Source: Paractinoplanes polyasparticus
Lineage (GTDB): Bacteria > Actinomycetota > Actinomycetes > Mycobacteriales > Micromonosporaceae
Assembly (NCBI RefSeq): GCF_019710575.1
Contig: NZ_JAHWFK010000023.1
Span: forward strand, 1-64,000
Direction: 5' to 3'
DNA: 64,000 nt
Part shown: in pieces, positions 7,764 to 14,350 of the stretch
Position numbering within the stretch: the stretch's first letter is position 1
How the letters are laid out: each line of letters opens with the position of its first letter
The notes under the pieces: model-generated
What the model was told of the DNA's origin: nothing
Seen by the model: the letters and a program-made list of their open reading frames with translations, nothing else
The model's database searches: none
Translations under genes and position numbers: made by a program

Positions 7764-8516
7764 ATGTCCGGCCACTCCAAGTGGGCGACGACCAAGCACA
7801 AGAAGGCCGTCATCGACGCCAAGCGCGGCAAGATGTTCGCCAAGCTCATCAAGAACATCGAGGTCGCGGCCCGCACCGGCGGCGGTGACCCGGCGGGTAA
7901 CCCGACGCTCTACGACGCCATCCAGAAGGCGAAGAAGAGCTCCGTCCCCAACAACAACATCGACAACGCGGTCAAGCGCGGCTCCGGCCTCGAGGCCGGC
8001 GGCGCCGACTGGCAGACGATCATGTACGAGGGCTACGGCCCCAACGGCGTCGCTCTGCTCATCGAGTGCCTCACCGACAACCGCAACCGCGCCGCCACCG
8101 AGGTCCGCACGGCGCTGACCCGCAACGGCGGCACGTTCGCCGACGCCGGCTCGGTCTCGTACCTGTTCAACCGCAAGGGCGTCATCATCGTCCCGGCCGA
8201 GGGCATCAGCGAGGACGACCTGATGATGGCCGTCCTCGACGCCGGTGCCGAAGAGATCAACAATCTCGGCGAGTCGTTCGAGATCGTCAGCGAGCCGACC
8301 GACCTGGTCGCCGTGCGCACGGCGCTGCAGGAGGCCAACATCGAGTACGACTCGGCCGACTCGTCGCTCCTGCCGACGATGAACGTCGAGGTCGACGAGG
8401 AGGCCGCGCGCAAGGTCCTCAAGCTGGTCGACGCGCTCGACGACTGCGACGATGTCCAAGAGGTCTACACGAACGCCGACATCAGCGACGACGTGCTGGC
8501 TGCTATTGACGCGTGA
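7764..8516 (+). CDS. yebC: YebC/PmpR-family (TACO1-like) regulatory protein
   Basis: The 250-aa protein matches the YebC/TACO1 family from its invariant start MSGHSKWATTKHKKAVIDAK through the middle block YEGYGPNGVA to the acidic C-terminal domain. Members act as DNA-binding regulators or as translation factors that relieve ribosome stalling. ACGGAGG precedes the ATG. The gene follows pdxT, as in many actinobacteria, and leads towards ruvC. Its last codons and stop are part of a 23-bp sequence repeated after the second Uma2 gene downstream. Confidence 0.94.
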   Translation: MSGHSKWATTKHKKAVIDAKRGKMFAKLIKNIEVAARTGGGDPAGNPTLYDAIQKAKKSSVPNNNIDNAVKRGSGLEAGGADWQTIMYEGYGPNGVALLIECLTDNRNRAATEVRTALTRNGGTFADAGSVSYLFNRKGVIIVPAEGISEDDLMMAVLDAGAEEINNLGESFEIVSEPTDLVAVRTALQEANIEYDSADSSLLPTMNVEVDEEAARKVLKLVDALDDCDDVQEVYTNADISDDVLAAIDA

Positions 8517-8526
8517 CAACTGGTCG
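8504..8526. repeat. 23-bp direct repeat, copy 1, at the 3' end of yebC
   Basis: These 23 bases (TATTGAC, one variable base, then CGTGACAACTGGTCG) recur at 9714-9736 with one mismatch. The copy covers the final Ile-Asp-Ala-stop of yebC; the second covers the final codons of the second Uma2 gene. The pair brackets the two Uma2 genes. Confidence 0.8.
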
Positions 8527-8541
8527 CGAGACCAGTAGGGT
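8513..8541 (+). promoter_or_regulatory. Promoter with palindromic spacer operator for Uma2 gene 1
   Basis: A GTGACA -35 (8513-8518) and a TAGGGT -10 (8536-8541) are separated by 17 bases. The spacer is almost entirely the perfect palindrome ACTGGTC-GCGA-GACCAGT (8519-8536). A repressor bound there would block RNA polymerase. The second Uma2 gene has the same layout at the same distances. Confidence 0.65.
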
Positions 8542-8559
8542 GAGGGGGTGCTTGCCGTT

Positions 8560-9111
8560 ATGACCGATGTCAATCTGCCGAAGGTTGAGGACCTCGACGT
8601 TGACGACCTCGCCTCCTTGCCTCGTGGCTACCGCTACGAACTGCACGACGGAAATCTCGTCGTCATGACGCCTTCGACCTACTGGCACAAGTTGATGGCG
8701 CAGCGTCTGCTTCTCATGCTTCACGCGGCCGGCTTCCGCTGGGTTCTTCAGGACACTGGGATCCGCGGGGACCGGCCGCGTGACTGCCGCATACCTGATC
8801 TCGGGGTGCTCAAGAAGCTCCCGGCCGATATGAACGACTCGAACCTGCCCGCCTCCGCCTTCCAGTTGATCATTGAAGTTGTGTCGGAGAAGTCCCCGAA
8901 CGGCGAGTACCGGCAAAAGGCTCAATGGTATGCGGAGCGCGGCATCGTCGAGTACTGGATCGTCGACAGAACTCCGGATCGCGCACCCGAGGACGCGGTG
9001 GTTCATCTTCACCACTTGACGCTCGGAGCCGGCGAACCGGCCTACACGCGTCAACGGTCGGTGCTGCTGACCGAGCTCGAGGCGGAGTTCCGCGCGAAAG
9101 GTGAGGCCTGA
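8560..9111 (+). CDS. Uma2-family (DUF820) putative restriction-endonuclease-fold protein, copy 1
   Basis: The 183-aa protein is an Uma2 family member with a PD-(D/E)xK nuclease-like core: P79-D80, E106 in LIIEVVSE, and K120 followed by WYAERGIVEYWIVD. The biological role of this large actinobacterial and cyanobacterial family is not established. The ATG at 8560 is preferred over the in-frame GTG at 8548 because GAGGGGG then has normal spacing and the N-terminus aligns with copy 2. It is a tandem paralogue of the next gene, and both have palindromic promoters. Confidence 0.85.
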   Translation: MTDVNLPKVEDLDVDDLASLPRGYRYELHDGNLVVMTPSTYWHKLMAQRLLLMLHAAGFRWVLQDTGIRGDRPRDCRIPDLGVLKKLPADMNDSNLPASAFQLIIEVVSEKSPNGEYRQKAQWYAERGIVEYWIVDRTPDRAPEDAVVHLHHLTLGAGEPAYTRQRSVLLTELEAEFRAKGEA

Positions 9112-9136
9112 CGACTGGTCGCGTGACCAGTAAGGT
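9108..9136 (+). promoter_or_regulatory. Promoter with palindromic spacer operator for Uma2 gene 2
   Basis: CTGACG (9108-9113) and TAAGGT (9131-9136) flank a 17-base spacer carrying ACTGGTC-GCGT-GACCAGT. Arms and spacing match the promoter of copy 1. The -35 overlaps the stop of the upstream gene, as it does in copy 1. Confidence 0.62.
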
Positions 9137-9177
9137 GGCGGGACAGAGCCATCTCGGCGTGGAGGTGCGACCCGCCC

Positions 9178-9726
9178 ATGACCGGCCTCTTCCTTCCGCC
9201 CATCGAGGATCTCGAACTCGACGACCTCGCCTCCCTGCCGCGGCACTACCGCTACGAGCTGCGCGACGGCAATCTGGTCATTGCGGCGCCCTCGAGCTTC
9301 TGGCACAAGGTCATGGCGGGCCGGGTGCTGGTCATGCTGCACAAGGCCGGCCTCAACGTCTTCCAGGATCCCGGCGTACGCGGTGACCGCCCCCGCGACT
9401 GCCGCGTGCCCGACCTGGGCGTGGCCAGCCGTTTGCCACCCGGCCTGGCCACCTATTCGCATCTGCCGGCGTCGTCGTTCAACCTCGTCGTCGAGGTCGT
9501 CTCCGAGGGCGCGGCGAACGGCGAATACACCGACAAGGCGGCCTGGTACGCCGAGCACGGCATCCCCGAGTACTGGATCGTCGACCAGGCCCCCGACCGC
9601 GCCGACGACGACGCCTTCGTCTTCGTCCACCGCCTCCTGCTGGCCGGCGGCGAGCCCATCTACGGCCGCGAACGCAACGTCCTGCTGTCCGAGCTGGAAC
9701 GCGAATATCCTGATATTGACTCGTGA
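9178..9726 (+). CDS. Uma2-family (DUF820) putative restriction-endonuclease-fold protein, copy 2
   Basis: This 182-aa paralogue of the preceding gene keeps the same candidate active-site positions: D79, E106 and K120 in the same framework (CRVPDLGV, LVVEVVSE, WYAEHGIPEYWIVD). GGAGGTG lies 11 bases before the ATG. It is more GC-rich at third positions than copy 1, so the duplication is not recent or one copy came from elsewhere. The last codons fall in a 23-bp direct repeat shared with the end of yebC. Confidence 0.85.
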   Translation: MTGLFLPPIEDLELDDLASLPRHYRYELRDGNLVIAAPSSFWHKVMAGRVLVMLHKAGLNVFQDPGVRGDRPRDCRVPDLGVASRLPPGLATYSHLPASSFNLVVEVVSEGAANGEYTDKAAWYAEHGIPEYWIVDQAPDRADDDAFVFVHRLLLAGGEPIYGRERNVLLSELEREYPDIDS

Positions 9727-9736
9727 CAACTGGTCG
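9714..9736. repeat. 23-bp direct repeat, copy 2
   Basis: This copy matches 8504-8526 at 22 of 23 positions. It is followed by a different palindrome, GTCGGC-GCCGAC (9733-9744), with no -10 hexamer. That suggests a decayed third copy of the promoter-operator unit. Confidence 0.78.
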
Positions 9737-9829
9737 GCGCCGACAAGCCGACGAATTGAAGCATCACCGGCTTCGGGCGGGTCCATCAAGACAGAGGACA
9801 ATGTCCTCGGTCGATGGATGAAGTGCTTC

Positions 9830-10369
9830 TCAGTAGTCGACCGCGATCTTGGACATGGTCTGGATCAAGGTGGCTATGAGGAGGATGCCGAAGGCTATGC
9901 GGCGGCCCACGGCGTGCCACTGCTGGCGCCGGTAGGCCTGACACCAGGCGATGCCGGCGTCGGCGGCGGCGCTCACCCGGCCGGATCGGTGCGTGTCGGG
10001 CAGCACCGCGGCCTTGAGCAGGGCGATGCTGCCGCCGCGGCGGTACAGGGCGGGCGCGTACGCCGGGCGGTGCAGCACCCGCACGTCGACCTCGTAGACC
10101 TGGTCGTCGCGCCACTGCTTCGTGCGGACCTCCAGGCGGTGGCGCAGATACTCGTACTCGGCATGGGGCCGGCCCAGCAGGCGGCGACGCCACGACAGGC
10201 GCCGCCAGTGGGAGGCCACGTCGGCCAGCACGTCCATGTAGAGGTGCTCGGCCTCGGGGTCGCCGCCGACCAGCCGGCTCGTCTCACGGCGCAGGTCATC
10301 GAGGTGGCACGAGACGAAGTCGACGTACGCCGGTGGCGGCTCGTCGTCCATGGGTGGCACGAGATACAT
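9830..10369 (-). CDS. Conserved hypothetical protein with C-terminal membrane segment
   Basis: The 179-aa protein is mostly helical and charged, with several W/R-rich stretches (SHWRRLSWRRRLLGRP near 53-68). It ends in one hydrophobic segment (about 157-171), so it may be tail-anchored. I recognise no named family. It is divergent from ruvC with about 100 bases between the starts. A position next to ruvCAB does not by itself imply a role in recombination. Confidence 0.68.
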   Translation of the reverse strand: MYLVPPMDDEPPPAYVDFVSCHLDDLRRETSRLVGGDPEAEHLYMDVLADVASHWRRLSWRRRLLGRPHAEYEYLRHRLEVRTKQWRDDQVYEVDVRVLHRPAYAPALYRRGGSIALLKAAVLPDTHRSGRVSAAADAGIAWCQAYRRQQWHAVGRRIAFGILLIATLIQTMSKIAVDY

Positions 10370-10432
10370 GGGTCACACCCCCGGCCACCATCGTCGAGGC
10401 GTGTCGCTGCCGGGCGCAAGAGGGCAGCGTAT

Positions 10433-10455
10433 TAGGGTGTCGAACACACGTACGT
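10433..10455 (+). promoter_or_regulatory. ruvC promoter with candidate LexA (SOS) box
   Basis: TAGGGT (10433-10438) is a plausible -10. Overlapping the expected start point is TCGAACACACGTACGT (10440-10455), which matches the actinobacterial SOS box TCGAAC-N4-GTTCGA at 10 of 12 defined positions. The Shine-Dalgarno AGGGGAGG follows at about 10461. LexA control of ruvCAB is known in mycobacteria. Confidence 0.5.
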
Positions 10456-10473
10456 GAGTCAGGGGAGGTCTTG

Positions 10474-11016
10474 GTGCGCGTGCTCGGCATCGACCCGGGT
10501 CTCACCCGGTGCGGGGTCGGTGTCGTCGAGGGCGTGCCGGGGCGGCCCGGCACGATGATCGCCTATCACGTCGTACGCACCGAGGCCGACGACGACATCG
10601 CGCACCGCCTGCTGCAACTCGACCGGGCGCTGGCCGCGCTGGTCGCCGAGCACCAGCCCGAGAGCGTGGCCGTCGAGCGGGTGTTCGCGCAGCACAACGT
10701 CCGTACGGTGATGGGCACCGCCCAGGCCAGCGCGGTCGCCGTGCTGGCCGGCGCGCGGGCCGGACTGCCCGTGCAGACCTACACGCCGAGCGAGGTCAAG
10801 GCGGCCGTCACCGGCTCCGGCACAGCCGGCAAGGCACAGGTCACGGCGATGGTCACCCGGCTCCTCCAGCTCGACGCGCCGCCCAAGCCGGCCGACGCCG
10901 CCGACGCCCTCGCCCTCGCCATCTGCCACATCTGGCGCGGCGGCACCCGTGCCCGGATCCAGGCCGCGGCCCTCGCCGCCGCCCGCAAAGCTCACCAGGG
11001 GAGAGTCCGCCGATGA
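10474..11016 (+). CDS. ruvC: Crossover junction endodeoxyribonuclease RuvC
   Basis: RuvC resolves Holliday junctions by paired nicks. The 180-aa protein has the RNase H-like acidic set D7 (LGIDPG), E68 (VERVF), D141 and D144 (DAADALA). The GTG at 10474 is placed after AGGGGAGG; the open frame upstream is not RuvC-like. The stop overlaps the ruvA ATG. A candidate SOS box lies upstream. Confidence 0.95.
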   Translation: MRVLGIDPGLTRCGVGVVEGVPGRPGTMIAYHVVRTEADDDIAHRLLQLDRALAALVAEHQPESVAVERVFAQHNVRTVMGTAQASAVAVLAGARAGLPVQTYTPSEVKAAVTGSGTAGKAQVTAMVTRLLQLDAPPKPADAADALALAICHIWRGGTRARIQAAALAAARKAHQGRVRR

Positions 11017-11615
11017 TCGCAAGCGTGCGCGGGGTGGTGGCGGCGATCGCGCCGGACAGCGCCGTCATCGAGGTCGGCGGCGTCGGCCTGCAGGTGCAGT
11101 GCGCGCCGGGCACCCTCGCGGGGCTGAAGCCGGGGGCCGAGGCGCGGCTGGCCACGAGCATGGTCGTCCGGGAAGACTCGCTGACCCTCTACGGCTTCGC
11201 CGACGACGACGAGAAGCACCTGTTCGAGCTGCTCCAGACGGCCAGCGGCGTGGGCCCCCGGCTGGCCCAGGCGGTGCTGGCCGTGCACCAGCCCGAGACG
11301 GTGCGCCGCGCCATCGCCGGCGGCGACCTGGCCACCCTGACCCGCGTGCCCGGCATCGGCAAGAAGGGCGCCGAACGCCTCGTGCTCGAGCTGCGCGACC
11401 GGATCGGCCCGCTGCCGATCGGCGACGGCGGCTCAGCCGGCGTGCTCAACGGCGCCTGGCAGGAACAGGTACGTCAGGGCGTGCTCGCGCTGGGATGGTC
11501 CGCCGCGCAGGCCGACCAGGCTGTGGTCGCCGTGGCCGAATCCATCGAAGGCGAGGTCCCCCCGGTTCCCGTCCTTCTCCGCCAGGCGATCCGCCTGCTG
11601 GGCAAGGCCCGATGA
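11013..11615 (+). CDS. ruvA: Holliday junction branch migration protein RuvA
   Basis: RuvA binds four-way junctions as tetramers and loads RuvB. The 200-aa protein has the N-terminal OB domain (MIASVRGVVAAIAPDSAVIE), two helix-hairpin-helix motifs (GVGPRLAQAVL and PGIGKKGAERLVLEL, about 80-125) and the C-terminal RuvB-binding domain. Both ends overlap neighbours by ATGA, giving tight coupling to ruvC and ruvB. Confidence 0.95.
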   Translation: MIASVRGVVAAIAPDSAVIEVGGVGLQVQCAPGTLAGLKPGAEARLATSMVVREDSLTLYGFADDDEKHLFELLQTASGVGPRLAQAVLAVHQPETVRRAIAGGDLATLTRVPGIGKKGAERLVLELRDRIGPLPIGDGGSAGVLNGAWQEQVRQGVLALGWSAAQADQAVVAVAESIEGEVPPVPVLLRQAIRLLGKAR

Positions 11616-13654
11616 GCGACGACCTGGTCTCCGCCACCGCCGGCGACGACGAGCTCGACGCCGAGGCCAGCGTCCGGCCCCGCCGCCTGGCCGAGTTCAT
11701 CGCCCAGCACCGCGTCCGCGACCAGCTCGACCTGCTGCTCAAGGGCGCGATGGGCCGCGGCACCCCACCCGACCACATTTTGCTCTCGGGGCCTCCCGGT
11801 CTGGGTAAGCCGGTCTCGGTGGACGCGCTGGTCCTGATGGGCGACGGCTCCCGACGCCGCCTCGGCGACATCGTGGTGGGCGATCAGGTGATCACCCGCA
11901 CCGGTGACCCGGCCGCCGTCCTCGCCGTGCACGAGCAGGGCGAACTCGACTCCGTACGCATCCGCACCGCCTCCGGCCGCGAGGTCGTGGCCGCCCCGGA
12001 TCACCCGTTCTGGACGACTGAGGGCTGGGTCAAGGCGGGCGACCTCACCCCGGAGGACGTGCTGGCCAACGTCCTCTCCCCGGCGACCGTGGCCGAGAGC
12101 GCCGGGGAGACCGACGAGTTCCGCCTGGCCGGCTACATGATCGGCGATGGCTGCACGAGCAACCAGGTCACCTTCACCGGCGGAGACGCCGTCGTGCTGG
12201 ATGACTTCCGGGCGGTATGCGACCGCCTCGGCTATACGCACAAGAGCCGCCCCGATTCCGCGCGCAGCGAGCTGGTGCGCGTCTCCGGGCTGAAGCCCTG
12301 GCTGGCCGAGACAGGTCTGCTGGACAAGACGGCGTGGGACAAGCGAGTTCCCGGCTTCGTGTTCCGGGGCGACGAGTGGCAGGTCGGCGCGTTCCTGGCC
12401 GCCTACTTCGCGTGTGACGGCACAGTGAGCCGGCGTGGCCGAGACCGCTATGACGTCGTCGTCGAGTTCCACAGCGTTTCGCGTGGCCTGCTCGAGGACA
12501 CCCAGCATCTCCTGCTCAGGCTCGGGATTCAGTCCCGGCTGAAGCTCAAGCGCGGGCGTTACCTGGGCCGGGTTCACGAGTCGTGGCGGTTGTCGATCAC
12601 CAGCCAGGACGATGCGGCCCGCTTCGCCGAGCGGATCACGCCTATCGGCGACCGCGGTCAGCGGTTGCGGGAGTGGGCGCCGCGGCGGAATCGGTTCGAT
12701 GAGCGGCTGTCGCCGGACAAGGTGGCGTCCGTCGTGGGCGCGGGGCTGACCGAGTGCCGGTGCCTGACCGTGGCCGACGACCACACGTTCACGGTGAACG
12801 ACCTGGTCGTGCACAACACGACGCTGGCCAACATCGTGGCGGCGGAGTTGGGGACGGGAATCCGGACCACGAGTGGGCCGGTCATCGAGCGGTCGGGCGA
12901 CCTGGCGGCGATCCTGACCGGGCTCGCGCCGGGGGACGTGCTGTTCATCGACGAGATCCACCGGATCGCCAAGCCGGCCGAGGAACTGCTGTACAGCGCG
13001 ATGGAGGACTTCCGGGTCGACGTCGTGGTGGGCAAGGGGCCGGGGGCCACTGCCATTCCGCTCGATGTGGAGCCGTTCACGCTGGTCGGGGCGACCACGC
13101 GGGCCGGGTTGCTGTCGGGGCCGATGCGCGACCGGTTCGGGTTCGTGGCGCATCTCGACTTCTACTCGCCGGCCGACCTCGACTCGTTGCTGCACCGGTC
13201 GGCCCGCATTCTCGGGGTGCCGATCACCGACGACGGCGCGGCCGAGATCGCGGGGCGGTCGCGGGGGACGCCGCGTATCGCGAACCGCCTCCTGCGGCGG
13301 GTCCGCGACTACGCCGAGGTGCGCGCGGACGGCGTGGTGACCGAGGCCACGGCGCGGGCCGCCCTCAAGGTGTACGACGTGGACGCTCTGGGGCTCGACC
13401 GGCTCGACCGGGCCGTGCTGCGGGCGCTGATCGAGTCGTTCCGGGGCGGGCCGGTCGGTCTGTCCACGCTGGCAGTGGCCGTGGGGGAGCAGTCCGACAC
13501 CGTCGAAGAGGTCTGTGAGCCCTTCCTCGTACGGGCCGGGTTGCTGGCCCGTACGCCGAGGGGCCGGGTTGCGACCGAGGCGGGCTGGGCCCATCTGGGA
13601 AAGACGCCGCCCTCGGGCACGATGCAAGGAGATCTGTTCGCGCGCGATGCGTGA
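11612..13654 (+). CDS. ruvB: Holliday junction DNA helicase RuvB, interrupted by an in-frame intein
   Basis: RuvB is the AAA+ motor of branch migration. The 680-codon frame consists of a 66-residue N-extein ending in the Walker A sequence GPPGLGK, a 336-residue intein, and a C-extein resuming with TTLANIVAAE. Joined, the exteins give a normal 344-residue RuvB with Walker B (LFIDEIHR), sensor 1 (VGATTRAG), the arginine-finger region (MRDRFGF) and the C-terminal winged helix. The intein splits the P-loop, so unspliced protein cannot bind ATP and splicing is required for function. The start ATG overlaps the ruvA stop. Confidence 0.96.
   Translation: MSDDLVSATAGDDELDAEASVRPRRLAEFIAQHRVRDQLDLLLKGAMGRGTPPDHILLSGPPGLGKPVSVDALVLMGDGSRRRLGDIVVGDQVITRTGDPAAVLAVHEQGELDSVRIRTASGREVVAAPDHPFWTTEGWVKAGDLTPEDVLANVLSPATVAESAGETDEFRLAGYMIGDGCTSNQVTFTGGDAVVLDDFRAVCDRLGYTHKSRPDSARSELVRVSGLKPWLAETGLLDKTAWDKRVPGFVFRGDEWQVGAFLAAYFACDGTVSRRGRDRYDVVVEFHSVSRGLLEDTQHLLLRLGIQSRLKLKRGRYLGRVHESWRLSITSQDDAARFAERITPIGDRGQRLREWAPRRNRFDERLSPDKVASVVGAGLTECRCLTVADDHTFTVNDLVVHNTTLANIVAAELGTGIRTTSGPVIERSGDLAAILTGLAPGDVLFIDEIHRIAKPAEELLYSAMEDFRVDVVVGKGPGATAIPLDVEPFTLVGATTRAGLLSGPMRDRFGFVAHLDFYSPADLDSLLHRSARILGVPITDDGAAEIAGRSRGTPRIANRLLRRVRDYAEVRADGVVTEATARAALKVYDVDALGLDRLDRAVLRALIESFRGGPVGLSTLAVAVGEQSDTVEEVCEPFLVRAGLLARTPRGRVATEAGWAHLGKTPPSGTMQGDLFARDA
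11810..12817 (+). mobile_element. Intein with LAGLIDADG homing endonuclease in RuvB (class 3-like)
   Basis: The 336-residue element begins with Pro1 and ends in Val-His-Asn, followed by extein Thr. The splicing domains are recognisable: block A (VDALVLMGDGSRRRLGDIVVGD), block B with H65 (APDHPFWTTEGWV, W68) and block F (CLTVADDHTF, C318). The two LAGLIDADG motifs lie at about 106-114 (LAGYMIGDG) and 192-204 (FLAAYFACDG). A non-nucleophilic first residue, a block B Trp, a block F Cys and a Thr at +1 are the hallmarks described for class 3 inteins. I could not assign the third residue of the WCT triplet with certainty. Confidence 0.88.
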
Positions 13655-13799
13655 AATCCCTCGTAATGCGAACGTGATGTGTGCCGCATTCGGAACTCCC
13701 AGGTTGACCGATTAGACTCGCCGCCGTTCAACCGGGATGTGTTTATCGCCCCGGTGCGTGGTCTTCCGCGTCACCGGCGGCCAACGGAAGGCTTTTTTC

Positions 13800-14186
13800 G
13801 TGCCATACGCAGCCGAGGCATCCGGGGGTGGCAGCTTCACGCCGCTGCTCCTCATCGTTCTGCTCTTCGCCGTGATGTATTTCTTGATGATCCGGCCGCA
13901 GCAGAAGCGTCGTCGCGAGGCCGCGCAGATGCAGAACGCGCTCGGCCCCGGCGACCGCATCGTCACCATCGGCGGCCTGCACGGCACCGTCGTCGCCGTT
14001 GCCGACGACGTCGTCACGCTGGAGATCGCCGACGGCGTGCACGTCGACTTCGCGCGCCCGGCCATCGCCCGCGTCGTGAGCCAGACGGCCGCCGCGGCCG
14101 AGGTTCCGGCCGAGGAAGAGATCGCCGAGCCCGTCGTGGAGGAGCCGATCGTCAACCCGGTCACCGACACGCGTAAGAAAGACTGA
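13800..14186 (+). CDS. yajC: Preprotein translocase subunit YajC
   Basis: YajC is the small single-span partner of SecD-SecF. The 128-aa protein has one transmembrane helix (about 16-33) followed by the YajC signature MIRPQQKRRREAAQMQNALG and the beta-rich GDRIVTIGGLHGTV segment. An acidic tail follows. The GTG at 13800 is chosen because GGAAGG sits eight bases upstream; the longer open frame begins without a ribosome site. secD and secF follow. Confidence 0.92.
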   Translation: MPYAAEASGGGSFTPLLLIVLLFAVMYFLMIRPQQKRRREAAQMQNALGPGDRIVTIGGLHGTVVAVADDVVTLEIADGVHVDFARPAIARVVSQTAAAAEVPAEEEIAEPVVEEPIVNPVTDTRKKD

Positions 14187-14211
14187 CAACTCAGACGTAG
14201 TACCCCTCGGG

Positions 14212-14243
14212 CCGGCCCGTGCGGCGTCAAGCTGCCGGGCCGG
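14212..14243 (+). terminator. GC-rich hairpin between yajC and secD
   Basis: Perfect arms CCGGCCCG (14212-14219) and CGGGCCGG (14236-14243) enclose a second, nearly paired stem (GCGGC/GCTGC). There is no T-run. A TAGACT -10-like hexamer follows at 14291-14296, so secD may have its own promoter downstream of this attenuating hairpin. Confidence 0.55.
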
Positions 14244-14350
14244 TTCGTCGGGCCCGCGCGAGGCCGCAGCCGAGAGCGCGAAGCGGACGTTAGACTCCAC
14301 GACCGCCTCAACCACACCAAGACGCCGTAAACACAGGGAGATCGAAAGCC

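Noticed and set aside
11810..12817. Insertion in ruvB as a frameshift or insertion sequence that kills the gene
   Set aside because: The frame is open throughout, the exteins join exactly at the Walker A motif, and splicing and LAGLIDADG motifs are present, so it is an intein.
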